Of a DNA stretch of 31,115 bases, positions 7,703-16,507 are shown one piece after another; positions within the stretch are counted from its first letter, which is position 1; each line of letters opens with the position of its first letter. The position numbers and the translations under genes are program-made. The notes under the pieces are model-generated. The model was given only the letters and a program-made list of their open reading frames with translations, ran no database searches and was not told the DNA's origin. Location: the NCBI GenBank assembly GCA_002102825.1, contig DABJ01000029.1, forward strand, positions 84,858 to 115,972. The letters are read 5' to 3'. The stretch comes from Candidatus Gastranaerophilales bacterium HUM_12 (GTDB lineage Bacteria; Cyanobacteriota; Vampirovibrionia; Gastranaerophilales; Gastranaerophilaceae).

Positions 7703-9508
7703 CTACACCAAATCATCATTTTCATTTTCATAAGGTGTCAAATCAATTGGCAACGTAAAACCAAATGTTGAACCATGATTTGGTTGAGAGTTTACAAATA
7801 CGTGACCATGGTGTTTTTCTATTGTGGTTTTCACAAGGTGCAACCCTAATCCCGTACCTTTTACACTATGAGTTTTGTTTTCAACTCGATAAAACCTTTC
7901 AAAAACTTTCTTCTGAAATTCCGGAGCAATGCCAATACCCTCATCTCTAACAGTTACAACAATTTGATTGTTTTCAGACTCTTTATACAATCTAACATTT
8001 ATTGTAGAATTCTCCGGTGCATATTTAATTGCATTTGACAAATAATTAGTCAATGCTCTTGAAATTCCATCATAATTGCACATAATTTGTGGAATATCAT
8101 CGTCTTTTTCAACATTAATATGCAAGTTGTGTTCCTTCAGCAAAACTTGAACTTGACTAACACATGCATCAACGAGTTGTGACATATCATTTTCGGTTTT
8201 TTCAATTTTTGCATTTGCTTCTAATCTTGAAAAATCTAAAATATCATTAACCATACCATTAAGTCGTATAATTTCAGTGTTCAAAGTTTCAATAAATTCT
8301 TTTTTAGTTTTTTCATCAAACTCATCACTATAATTGTACAACGTATCAATATAACTTCTTAAAACAGTAACCGGAGTTCTAAGTTCATGCGAAACATTGG
8401 AAATAAATTGAGATTTCATTTGATCCATTTCAATTTCTCTTGTCACATCAATTAAAACAATAATATACCCAACATAATCGTGGTTATTTTGAGTGAACAT
8501 TGGAGAAATTATAGACTTCAAAATTCTACCATCAATTGTAATATTAAAAGTAATTTGTTTTTTTGACTTTTCTTCAAGCGATAATTTTTTATACTCTTCA
8601 ATTTTTTCTTTGAAGCAATAATCACCCTCAGTATCAACATATTGCTGAATATTTGTATTCATCAATTGGTCATCTTGAAGTTCCAAAAGTTCTTTAGCAT
8701 GATTATTTATCAAGACAACAGTATCGTTATTGTCACAAACAACAACACCATTTGCAATACTCATCAACACGGCTTCTAGTTTATTACGTTCAAGAGTCAA
8801 CTGTTCAATATTTTGTTCTTCATACAAATTAAGTCTTGCAGACATATCATTGAAAGCATTGAACAACTCCTGAACTTCCTCACTAACATCTTTGCCCTCA
8901 ATTTTATAACCGAATTCACCTGATGAAATTCGTTTAACACCCTCCTGTAAAATTCGCAATTCTCTTGTAATTAAATAAGTATTTATCAAAATTACAAACG
9001 CAAAAACAAGCCAAACTATAACAAAAACAAAAAGGATTGAAGCTCTTGTAGTTGAAGAAACTTTTCCAACAATTGAACCTGACAATCCAACAGTAACCGA
9101 ACCAATTGTGGAGTTACTTTTAACATCAACCATTGGAGAAGACACTGAAATATTTGGTCTTTTCAAACTTTTATGAGCATTGTTTTGAGTTTTATAAATC
9201 AAACGACCTTTAGCATCACGAAACTCAATAAAAACGATATCATGATGAGATTTCAAAATAGAATCTGAATGAGTTTTTAAAATATTAAAAGTATCTTTTT
9301 GAGGAGCATTTTTAGTCATCTCAACACTTTCAATAGCTAAAATTTTAGAAATAACTTGTCCAAAATTTTGATAACTTTCATTCAAATTTTTCTGAATATT
9401 AACCGTCGCAAAAACAGCAATTGCCATAATTAGTAATGTACTCAAAACAAGCCCGAAAATAATTAAACGATTTTGAGTTGTAAAATTTATTTTTTGATTC
9501 TCGCTCAT
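7703..9508 (-). CDS. Membrane sensor histidine kinase with HAMP and PAS domains (601 aa)
   Basis: The domain order is TM1 (about 13-35), an extracytoplasmic sensor region (about 36-155), TM2 (156-180), HAMP (about 180-232), PAS (about 245-355), HisKA with the phosphorylated H374 in SNVSHELRTP, and HATPase. The HATPase shows an N box (NYLSNAIKYAP, N488/N492), a G1 box (DEGIGI, 522-527) and a G2 box (GTGLGL, 551-556). The layout is of the PhoR/WalK type, which autophosphorylate and pass phosphate to an OmpR-family regulator. No response regulator is in the window, so it is an orphan here. There is no Shine-Dalgarno and TATAAT ends 6 nt before the ATG, predicting a leaderless mRNA. Confidence 0.93.
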   Translation of the reverse strand: MSENQKINFTTQNRLIIFGLVLSTLLIMAIAVFATVNIQKNLNESYQNFGQVISKILAIESVEMTKNAPQKDTFNILKTHSDSILKSHHDIVFIEFRDAKGRLIYKTQNNAHKSLKRPNISVSSPMVDVKSNSTIGSVTVGLSGSIVGKVSSTTRASILFVFVIVWLVFAFVILINTYLITRELRILQEGVKRISSGEFGYKIEGKDVSEEVQELFNAFNDMSARLNLYEEQNIEQLTLERNKLEAVLMSIANGVVVCDNNDTVVLINNHAKELLELQDDQLMNTNIQQYVDTEGDYCFKEKIEEYKKLSLEEKSKKQITFNITIDGRILKSIISPMFTQNNHDYVGYIIVLIDVTREIEMDQMKSQFISNVSHELRTPVTVLRSYIDTLYNYSDEFDEKTKKEFIETLNTEIIRLNGMVNDILDFSRLEANAKIEKTENDMSQLVDACVSQVQVLLKEHNLHINVEKDDDIPQIMCNYDGISRALTNYLSNAIKYAPENSTINVRLYKESENNQIVVTVRDEGIGIAPEFQKKVFERFYRVENKTHSVKGTGLGLHLVKTTIEKHHGHVFVNSQPNHGSTFGFTLPIDLTPYENENDDLV

Positions 9509-9514
9509 AAACTG

Positions 9515-9523
9515 ATTATATCA
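9515..9523 (-). promoter_or_regulatory. Extended -10 promoter of the sensor kinase (leaderless)
   Basis: On the minus strand TGATATAAT (TGn plus perfect TATAAT at 9520-9515) is followed by CAGTTT and the ATG at 9508. The start codon therefore coincides with the predicted +1. Confidence 0.6.
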
Positions 9524-9652
9524 CTATAATAATTATTTTGATAGATTAAATTTCTATGGCATTTTGAATTAAAATTTCACTATACTCCATAGTAAACACC
9601 TTTAAAATCAAAAAACATTTTTTTATCTTATCATTTAAATTCAATATACTCA

Positions 9653-9685
9653 AAAAGAGGGCAGATATAAAACCTGTCCTCTTTT
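9653..9685 (-). terminator. dnaK terminator
   Basis: The arms AAAAGAGGGCAG and CTGTCCTCTTTT form a 12-bp stem with one G-U pair around a 9-nt loop, 31 nt beyond the dnaK stop. A T-run follows on the minus strand. Confidence 0.8.
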
Positions 9686-9715
9686 GCCTTATAATAGATA
9701 GAATTTGAAGTTCGA

Positions 9716-11560
9716 TTATTCTTTTGTATATTCAGCATCAATAACATCATCATCATTATTTTTGTCTGATGAGCTATTATCTGTTGAAGCATTTTCAGAA
9801 TTTGCACTTTGTGCACCGTCTTTTTGAACTGCTTCATAAGCTTTTTGAGAAATTCCAAACATTGTTTGTTGCAATTCTTCTGACAATTTTTTCAATTCAT
9901 CAGTTGCTTTGTTTTCATCAATAGCTTTTTGTAATGCAGCTTTTTGTTCTTCTAATTTAGATTTGTCAGCAGCATCAATTTTACCTTCAAAATCTTTCAT
10001 TATTCTATCAGCTGAACTAATCAAACTTGTAGCATTGTTTTTAATTTCAGCATCTTCTTTTTTCTTTTTATCTTCAGCAGCATTTGCTTCAGCTTCTTTA
10101 ACCATCTTATCAATATCTTGTTCAGACAAGTTAGAAGAATTAGTGATTGTAATTTTTTGTTCCTTGCCGGTTGCTTTATCTTTAGCAGAAACATTTACAA
10201 TACCGTTAGCATCAATATCAAATGTTACTTCGATTTGAGGAATACCACGCATAGCAGGAGCAATACCCTCTAATCTGAACATACCTAAAGATTTGTTATC
10301 TCTAGCCATTGGTCTTTCACCTTGAAGAACTTGAATATCTACAGCTGTTTGGTTGTTTTCAGCAGTTGAGAATACTTGAGATTTTGAAACCGGAATTGTT
10401 GTGTTTCTTGGAACTAAAGGAGTCATTACGCCACCCAAAGTTTCAATACCTAAAGTTAAAGGAGTTACATCAAGAAGAACGATGTCTTTAACTTCACCAG
10501 CCAAAACACCAGCTTGAATTGCAGCACCAACTGCTACAACTTCATCAGGGTTAACTGATTGGTTAGGTTCTTTACCTGTGTAATCTTTAACCAGTTTTTG
10601 AACAGCCGGAATACGAGAAGAACCACCAACCAATACAACTTCATTGATATCATCTTTAGAAATACCTGCATCTTTCAATGCTTGTTCAACCGGTTTCTTA
10701 CATCTTTCTAACAAATCAAAACATAGGTCTTCAAATTTAGCTCTTGTTAAATTCAAATCTAAGTGTTTTGGACCGTTTGCATCAGCTGTGATAAATGGTA
10801 AATTGATATTTGTTTCAAGTACAGATGATAATTCGCATTTAGCTTTTTCTGCAGCTTCTTTAACACGTTGCATAGCTTGTTTATCACCTTTAAGGTCGAT
10901 ACCTTCTTGTTTTTTGAATTCTTCACAAATCCAATCCATAACTTTTTGGTCAAAGTCATCACCACCTAAGTGAGTATCACCTGAAGTTGACAATACTTCG
11001 TGTACACCATCACCAATTTCAAGAACTGAAACATCAAATGTACCACCACCTAAGTCGAATACTAAAACTTTTTCAGCTTTATCTTTTTCAAGTCCATAAG
11101 CCAAAGCGGCAGCCGTTGGTTCGTTCACGATACGAAGAACATCTAAACCAGCGATTTTACCAGCATCTTTAGTTGCTTGTCTTTGAGCATCATTGAAATA
11201 TGCCGGAACAGTAATAACTGCAGATGTAACTTTTTCTCCTAAGTATTTAGAAGCATCATCAGCCAATTTTCTCAAAATCATAGATGAAATTTCTTGAGGA
11301 GTATAATCTTTTCCATCAATGTTTACTTTGTAATTTTCACCCATGTGTCTTTTAATGGAAGCAATCGTTCTATCAGGGTTAACGATAGCTTGACGTTTTG
11401 CCAATTGACCTACTAATCTTTCACCTGATTTTGAAAATGCAACAATAGAAGGAGTTGTACGAGAACCTTCTGCGTTTGCTATAACGGTAGGTTTACCACC
11501 TTCCATAACTGCAACAACTGAGTTTGTAGTACCCAAGTCAATACCAATTGTTTTTGCCAT
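9716..11560 (-). CDS. dnaK: Hsp70 chaperone DnaK (614 aa)
   Basis: DnaK binds exposed hydrophobic peptide segments in an ATP cycle driven by DnaJ and GrpE. The start MAKTIGIDLGTTNSVVAV is the phosphate-1 loop of the nucleotide-binding domain. DLGGGTFDVS and VLVGGSSRIP are the phosphate-2 and adenosine motifs. The interdomain linker is VLLLDVTPLTLG, followed by the substrate-binding domain and helical lid. The end DDDVIDAEYTKE is the usual DnaK tail. GGAG lies upstream of the ATG. It stands alone, without hrcA, grpE or dnaJ, and has its own terminator. I see no CIRCE operator upstream. Confidence 0.98.
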   Translation of the reverse strand: MAKTIGIDLGTTNSVVAVMEGGKPTVIANAEGSRTTPSIVAFSKSGERLVGQLAKRQAIVNPDRTIASIKRHMGENYKVNIDGKDYTPQEISSMILRKLADDASKYLGEKVTSAVITVPAYFNDAQRQATKDAGKIAGLDVLRIVNEPTAAALAYGLEKDKAEKVLVFDLGGGTFDVSVLEIGDGVHEVLSTSGDTHLGGDDFDQKVMDWICEEFKKQEGIDLKGDKQAMQRVKEAAEKAKCELSSVLETNINLPFITADANGPKHLDLNLTRAKFEDLCFDLLERCKKPVEQALKDAGISKDDINEVVLVGGSSRIPAVQKLVKDYTGKEPNQSVNPDEVVAVGAAIQAGVLAGEVKDIVLLDVTPLTLGIETLGGVMTPLVPRNTTIPVSKSQVFSTAENNQTAVDIQVLQGERPMARDNKSLGMFRLEGIAPAMRGIPQIEVTFDIDANGIVNVSAKDKATGKEQKITITNSSNLSEQDIDKMVKEAEANAAEDKKKKEDAEIKNNATSLISSADRIMKDFEGKIDAADKSKLEEQKAALQKAIDENKATDELKKLSEELQQTMFGISQKAYEAVQKDGAQSANSENASTDNSSSDKNNDDDVIDAEYTKE

Positions 11561-11601
11561 AATTTATTTATCTCCTTTTCTTAATTATTTTCTTAATTAC
11601 C

Positions 11602-11632
11602 GAGCATGGGAATTTTCCTTTTCACCCATCTC
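11602..11632 (-). promoter_or_regulatory. Hairpin in the dnaK upstream region
   Basis: GAGATGGG and CCCATGCTC (minus strand) pair over 8 bp with one bulged base around a 14-nt loop. The hairpin lies about 40-70 nt before the dnaK ATG and does not cover the GGAG ribosome site. It could be an operator or a 5'-UTR structure. It is not a CIRCE element. Confidence 0.3.
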
Positions 11633-11715
11633 ATATTATTGTTATAACATCGTTTTTTCGAAATCTTAAAAAAATAAACAAAAAATTAACAATTGGGATT
11701 TAAAAGATATCTAAT

Positions 11716-11744
11716 TTGATTTTTTACCATTTTGGTGCAAATAT
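11716..11744 (+). promoter_or_regulatory. Possible promoter of the MFS gene (leaderless)
   Basis: TTGATT (11716-11721), a 17-nt spacer ending in TGC, and AAATAT (11739-11744) end 6 nt before the ATG at 11751, with no Shine-Dalgarno between. The -10 match is weak, so this is the least certain of the leaderless set. Confidence 0.35.
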
Positions 11745-11750
11745 TAGACT

Positions 11751-12920
11751 ATGATTTACAATAAAAACGAAAGAAAGCCCCAAATTTGGTTTTGCGGAGC
11801 ACATTTTATAAACGACATTTACACCGGATTTTTAAACCCTATTATGCCATTTATCGCTGAACAGGTCAAAATTTCGATGCCAATTGCAACAATTATTTTA
11901 AGTTGTTCACATATTTTTTCATCACTATTGCAGCCCTATTTTGGATTTTTTGCTGACAAAATGAAAAAAAGAGCCTTAATTTTTTGGGGATTAATTTTTA
12001 CTGCAACATTTATATCACTTGCTCCGGCATCAAAAAATATTGCACTTATGATATTATTTATCATTTGCGGAAGTATCGGATCAAGCTTGTATCACCCTCA
12101 ATCATTGGGGTTGGTATCAAAATTCACGACATCAGATGCAGCTAAAAATATGGGAATATTTATCGCAGCCGGAACTTTAGGCTTCTCAATGGGTCCATTA
12201 TTGTCTTCTTCAATTGCACAATATTTTGGACTTTCTAAAATGCCAATTCTTGCATTATTAGGTATTATTTGGGCATTTTTAATGTTTAAAATGGTTCCAA
12301 AATTTTCAAACGAAGCCGGAAAAAAATTAGACTTAAATCTTAAACAAGCATTCACAGATATATTAACAAATCATAAATTAAATATTTTAAATTTAATTGC
12401 AATGTTGAAATCATTAATCACAACATCTTGTTCAATCCTTTTACCTTTCTTGTGGAAAGCTCAAGGATATTCAAAATTTCAAATCGGTGTTGCGTTGTTC
12501 TGTTTCTTATTCTTGGGTGGAATTTCATCATTATTAAGCCCTAAATTTGAAAAGAGAATCGGAACAGCAAATGTATTTTACATTTCAATGATTACAACAT
12601 TTCCACTAATGATATTATTCATGTTTACATATAAAACAATGCCAATCGTATCATTTGTAGTTTTTGCAATTATGGGATTTATCACAATGTTTGCAACACC
12701 TGTAACAATGAGTCTTGCGCAAAATGTTTTACCCCAATATAAAAGCATAATCGGGGGATTTATCAACGGTTTTTCATGGGGTGTTGTAGCAATTGCAATG
12801 ACAATAATCGGATATGTTGCACAAGCAACAAGCATTGTTCCGGTTTTGGTTGTATTATCCGCAATCCCTGCAATCTGTTCATACTTGGTTAAATATTTGT
12901 TTAAAGAAGCAAAAAATTAA
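11751..12920 (+). CDS. MFS transporter, fosmidomycin-resistance (Fsr)-like (389 aa)
   Basis: This is a 12-helix major facilitator. The N-terminus CGAHFINDIYTGFLNPIMPF matches the Fsr-type signature of a conserved H-x-x-N-D before the first helix. GFFADKMKKR is the loop 2-3 motif. GSSLYHPQSLGLVSKF corresponds to the helix-4 region (often FHP in Fsr). This branch exports fosmidomycin or similar small molecules by proton antiport in characterised members, but the natural substrate here is unknown. It stands alone on the plus strand, divergent from dnaK. Its stop codon shares TTAA (12917-12920) with the stop of the small minus-strand gene. Confidence 0.85.
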   Translation: MIYNKNERKPQIWFCGAHFINDIYTGFLNPIMPFIAEQVKISMPIATIILSCSHIFSSLLQPYFGFFADKMKKRALIFWGLIFTATFISLAPASKNIALMILFIICGSIGSSLYHPQSLGLVSKFTTSDAAKNMGIFIAAGTLGFSMGPLLSSSIAQYFGLSKMPILALLGIIWAFLMFKMVPKFSNEAGKKLDLNLKQAFTDILTNHKLNILNLIAMLKSLITTSCSILLPFLWKAQGYSKFQIGVALFCFLFLGGISSLLSPKFEKRIGTANVFYISMITTFPLMILFMFTYKTMPIVSFVVFAIMGFITMFATPVTMSLAQNVLPQYKSIIGGFINGFSWGVVAIAMTIIGYVAQATSIVPVLVVLSAIPAICSYLVKYLFKEAKN

Positions 12921-13165
12921 GCAATTAAAGATAAATATTTTTTAGTTGCAGATTCTGAAACTTTTGGTGAAAAAAATGATTGAACAGAGCAAATAAAATT
13001 ATTAAACGGATTACTATTTCGACTAATCATATTTGTAGATAAGCTTTCATTAAAATGACCAAATTTCTCACCAGATGTACGCTTAACTGCTTGAGCTTTA
13101 TTTTGTTCAACACCATATAAGCTCTTCGAATTTGAATTTACATGTCCAATTTCGGAAACTAGCAT
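12917..13165 (-). CDS. Small hypothetical protein (82 aa)
   Basis: I do not recognise a family. The protein is polar, rich in Ser, Asn and Lys, and has no signal peptide. The only hydrophobic patch is NPFNNFICSVQSFF near residue 55. It is probably real for two reasons. A good promoter (TTGCAT, 17 nt, TATCAT) points at it with a leader of about 25 nt. Its stop also sits in the same TTAA stop-overlap arrangement seen at other convergent genes here. The ribosome site is weak. It lies between the helicase terminator and the MFS gene, so it forms its own unit. Confidence 0.55.
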   Translation of the reverse strand: MLVSEIGHVNSNSKSLYGVEQNKAQAVKRTSGEKFGHFNESLSTNMISRNSNPFNNFICSVQSFFSPKVSESATKKYLSLIA

Positions 13166-13197
13166 TTCTCAACCCCAACTAATCTCTTTGCTAGAAG

Positions 13198-13226
13198 ATG
13201 ATACTACAAATTTTTCAAAAATGCAA
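13198..13226 (-). promoter_or_regulatory. Promoter of the 82-aa gene
   Basis: Minus strand TTGCAT (13226-13221), a 17-nt spacer and TATCAT (13203-13198). The predicted +1 near 13191 gives a leader of about 25 nt to the ATG at 13165. Confidence 0.6.
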
Positions 13227-13263
13227 GCTGTATTTTTGAGTTTATATTCTGATACAACTAAAA

Positions 13264-13284
13264 GTCCTCCACTTGCGGGAGGAC
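13264..13284 (-). terminator. Terminator of the helicase gene
   Basis: GTCCTCC and GGAGGAC form a perfect 7-bp GC-rich stem with a 7-nt loop, 33 nt beyond the helicase stop. TTTT follows on the minus strand. Confidence 0.75.
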
Positions 13285-13317
13285 CAAAATTTTTAATTTC
13301 AAGGAGAGAGAAATCCT

Positions 13318-16300
13318 CTACCCTTCAGCAAGGACTCTGTCTAAACATGCCTTTGCGGAATATTGCCATTCTCTAAACGTAATTCTTTTAACTTTAAAAC
13401 CACAACGTTCCAAAATTGACTGTTTTTTCATCTTTGAAATATGAGATTTTTTATTATCTTCTACACCATCAACTTCAACAATAAATTTGTCATCAACAAG
13501 CAAATCCGCGCTTAATCCCGCAATTTCAACACCCGCAACAACTTTATGGTCAAGATTTCTTATAGCCGTTGCAATTTCTTTTTCTAAATTATTTTTATAG
13601 ATATTTTCATCAATTTCATTATTTGCCAAAGCTTGCTGTCTATCTTGATATTGTTTGATATAGGAAACATAATTTCTAAAATGTCCATCAGGCATTGTTT
13701 CAATATCATGAGAAACGAAATTTATACACCTATTTTTTGCCCTTGTTATTGCGACATTAAATAAATTAGGTTTTTGCAAGAATGTTATACTTTGTGGATA
13801 AGAATTATTTGCAAAAGCCCAAGACATTAAGATAATATCTCTTTCATCTCCTTGGAATGTATGTGCTGTACCGATTTCAATCTGGTGTTTTTTAATCATA
13901 TAATCAGACAAAACTTTTGGTACTGAAATCTTTAACTGTTCAACTTGCGCTCTAAATGGAGATATAATACCAATAGTCACAGGTTTTTCAGGATTTTTTC
14001 TCTCATCATCAATGATTATTTCGTGCAAAGTTTTAACCAAAGCCTCAATTTCAGGAAGGTTTCTTGTTGCGTCCATATCAACTTTACCATCTGGAACTTG
14101 AACCAATTCCAAAACCTTATCTTCCGGAGAATCTTTTTTCATAACACGAATTCTATCACCATAAAATTCATGGTTTGAAAAATTGATAATCGGTGGAAGA
14201 CTTCTAAAATGTTCATCAAGCATTACAGAATTCATTGAATAATAATCCGCCAAATCAAACATTGAATTCGTTCTAAATCTCCACATCAATTGATATTTAT
14301 CAGGAATTCCGTACTGACTCAAGAATGATTGTTCTTTTGCTTTTTCTAAGAATGAAAGGTGCGGTAATTGTTTGTCATCACCAACGACAATCGTCTTTTT
14401 CGCCCTATACATAATTGGGAAACAACTTGCAATATCACATTGAGAAGCCTCATCAATGACTGCAACATCAAACATTCCAGGTTTTAATGGTAATGAATCC
14501 GACACAGCATAAGTTGTTACACACCAACAAGGAAAAGCCTCAAGTAACGGTTTAAAATCTTCTTCTTCCAAAATTCGACTTTGAAGATTTTTTCTGCGTT
14601 CAACCAAAGACATTGCGTGAACTTTAATTCTACGTCTTTTCTTTTCATCACGTAAAAGTGCTTTTATTGATTCTCTTCTTGTACTCTTTAAAATATTTGT
14701 TGCAAGAGTTTTTTGCTTACGTTTCATTTGACGGATTTGCTCCATCATAACGTGAAGATTTCCGGTTTTTTGTATATCTGATTCAATCTTTCTCAACTTC
14801 CATTTCAAAGTTATAAAATCAAGTTCAACTTTCAAACGGTCAAGATTTTCAGGTTCAACTTCAAAATCTTTAATCTCCAAAATTTTCTTCAACTGTCTCA
14901 AACCGGACATATTAGCAAATGATGCAAAAATTCCGGATTTTTCCATATTATTAGACAATGCTTTAATAACATCATTAATATTATCTATTTCAGATTTTTT
15001 CAATGAACGTTTGATATAAACGAGTTCTCCAACATTTACTGCTTGTTGCTGAATTTCTGCCCTCAAATCATGCCAAGCACGTTCAAGTTTCAAAATCTTT
15101 TCACATTTTGCTTCGGTTTCTCTTAGACAATCCAAATGTTGTTTCATATCTTTGACATCAGCAAAAATATAATCCTCAACATCTTCATCTAAATCAATCT
15201 TACCGGCAAGCAAATCTTGTAACTGTAAACTCAATTGTTTTTGGTAGTTCATTCTTCCTGCTCTAAGTGCAAGATAGGGAGCACCTAACTCATTCAACCT
15301 GTCTGCAACAACATCAACGGCCTTATCCATACGAGAAGCAACCAAAACAGTCTTTCCATTAGCAATCAAATGAGCTACAAGGTTTACGATGGTTTGAGAT
15401 TTACCTGTCCCCGGAGGTCCTTGAACAGCAATAAATTTATTAGTTTCAAGATTTTTTATAACTTTTTCTTGTGAATCGCTCAACGCAAGCGGAGTAATCG
15501 GATAAAACTCTCCGGAATCTTTTGGAAGAAGATTTTTTTCTCCACTTTGGGTATATTCATCATTAATCACACTCAAAGTTGTTTCACGATAAACACCACT
15601 TGGTTTTTCAGCAATTTGCATAAGTTCATGTAAAACACCTGCAGTCACTGACGGACGTTTGGTCAAAATAATTGCACTTTGATAAGTTACACAAAGCTTT
15701 TTGATATCGCCAACAGGTTTTACCTTTTGTTCATGAACTTCATCTTCTATAATTTCATCAAAATTTTCACCGGTAATTTTTGTATCGGACAAATCTTTCG
15801 CAAAATGTTCGTCCTTTTCAATGTTATCTTCATCAACATTTTCTGTTGAATCTTCTGAAATTTCGATATCCGGAATTAAAGATTTTAAAGTAGTTAAGAA
15901 AATATCCATCTTTTCTTTTGTGATAGGCAAATCAGGAACTACGTCCAAAATTCCCTCTAAAAACAAATCTACTTCATCATCATCGTCACCTTTTTTCAAA
16001 AGAGCAGCTAAAGCTCCGGTATTAAGGGATAGAACATCATCTTGTCTTATACAATTTATATTGACACCGTTTCTTTCAAGTTTACAAGGAACATACAAAA
16101 GCGGAGTCAAGAATTCGTTACGTTTGCGGGATTTTCCGTTACGACCAACAAGGAACATATACCCATAAATCAAGTATTTATCCTTTGTACTCAAATCACT
16201 TTGAATCATCAATTCTGTCAAATTGGGATTTGAGCCATCTAGTTTAAGATATTCAAGCCCTTGTGTTAAAAGAGTTTCATTATCCTTTAAGAAAATCCAT

Positions 16301-16443
16301 TTATTATCTTTATCCCCTTTTAAATTACGGAAAGTCGAACTTTTAACTTCTTCTCTCACGCAATCATGAAGATATTGACTTGTCTTTTTGATAAAACTGT
16401 TATTAAATGCCGAATTAAGTGCTTTTGTCGCTTCTTGTAACAT
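13318..16443 (-). CDS. SF1 Upf1/Dna2-like helicase with C-terminal nuclease-like domain (1041 aa)
   Basis: This is an ATP-driven DNA or RNA helicase of the Upf1/Dna2 group. Motifs are Walker A GPPGTGKS (342-349), Walker B VIDEAS (662-667), motif III GDDKQLPH (688-695), motif V GTAHTFQGDERD (858-869) and motif VI NVAITRAKNR (896-905). About 315 residues, largely helical and likely coiled coil (about 430-620), separate Walker A and B. An acidic stretch covers about 152-235. The C-terminus (about 955-1041) looks like a restriction-endonuclease (Vsr/DUF559-like) fold, with D980 and the pair E990/D992 in VEVDG, then a conserved W in FREWQ. AAGGGA precedes the ATG. A DNA repair, RNA turnover or phage-defence role is possible, but there is no neighbouring defence gene. 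Confidence 0.88.
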   Translation of the reverse strand: MLQEATKALNSAFNNSFIKKTSQYLHDCVREEVKSSTFRNLKGDKDNKWIFLKDNETLLTQGLEYLKLDGSNPNLTELMIQSDLSTKDKYLIYGYMFLVGRNGKSRKRNEFLTPLLYVPCKLERNGVNINCIRQDDVLSLNTGALAALLKKGDDDDEVDLFLEGILDVVPDLPITKEKMDIFLTTLKSLIPDIEISEDSTENVDEDNIEKDEHFAKDLSDTKITGENFDEIIEDEVHEQKVKPVGDIKKLCVTYQSAIILTKRPSVTAGVLHELMQIAEKPSGVYRETTLSVINDEYTQSGEKNLLPKDSGEFYPITPLALSDSQEKVIKNLETNKFIAVQGPPGTGKSQTIVNLVAHLIANGKTVLVASRMDKAVDVVADRLNELGAPYLALRAGRMNYQKQLSLQLQDLLAGKIDLDEDVEDYIFADVKDMKQHLDCLRETEAKCEKILKLERAWHDLRAEIQQQAVNVGELVYIKRSLKKSEIDNINDVIKALSNNMEKSGIFASFANMSGLRQLKKILEIKDFEVEPENLDRLKVELDFITLKWKLRKIESDIQKTGNLHVMMEQIRQMKRKQKTLATNILKSTRRESIKALLRDEKKRRRIKVHAMSLVERRKNLQSRILEEEDFKPLLEAFPCWCVTTYAVSDSLPLKPGMFDVAVIDEASQCDIASCFPIMYRAKKTIVVGDDKQLPHLSFLEKAKEQSFLSQYGIPDKYQLMWRFRTNSMFDLADYYSMNSVMLDEHFRSLPPIINFSNHEFYGDRIRVMKKDSPEDKVLELVQVPDGKVDMDATRNLPEIEALVKTLHEIIIDDERKNPEKPVTIGIISPFRAQVEQLKISVPKVLSDYMIKKHQIEIGTAHTFQGDERDIILMSWAFANNSYPQSITFLQKPNLFNVAITRAKNRCINFVSHDIETMPDGHFRNYVSYIKQYQDRQQALANNEIDENIYKNNLEKEIATAIRNLDHKVVAGVEIAGLSADLLVDDKFIVEVDGVEDNKKSHISKMKKQSILERCGFKVKRITFREWQYSAKACLDRVLAEG

Positions 16444-16495
16444 TGCGTCCCTTCTTAAAAAACTTATATTACTTTTATTTTACTCTATTTTAAGC

Positions 16496-16501
16496 TAAAA
16501 T
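16496..16501 (+). promoter_or_regulatory. -10 box of cca (leaderless)
   Basis: TAAAAT is followed by AGAAAA and the ATG at 16508. There is no Shine-Dalgarno, so +1 is predicted at the start codon. The -35 is weak. Confidence 0.45.
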
Positions 16502-16507
16502 AGAAAA

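Noticed and set aside
9554..9592. CTATGG...CCATAG inverted repeat between dnaK and the sensor kinase
   Set aside because: It has only 6-bp arms with a 27-nt spacer and no relation to promoter elements, and is easily expected by chance.
10644..10973. 109-aa plus-strand open frame opposite dnaK, and a second one at 9909-10238
   Set aside because: Long antisense frames opposite dnaK are a well-known artefact of its codon usage. They have no ribosome site and the translation is Ser/Leu-rich without a domain.
11561..11750. CIRCE operator upstream of dnaK
   Set aside because: No TTAGCACTC-N9-GAGTGCTAA or close variant is present. The inverted repeat seen has a different sequence and spacing.
13188..13376. 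62-aa plus-strand frame over the helicase terminator and 3' end
   Set aside because: It contains the terminator hairpin and the promoter of the 82-aa gene and overlaps the helicase C-terminus antisense, so it is not a credible gene.
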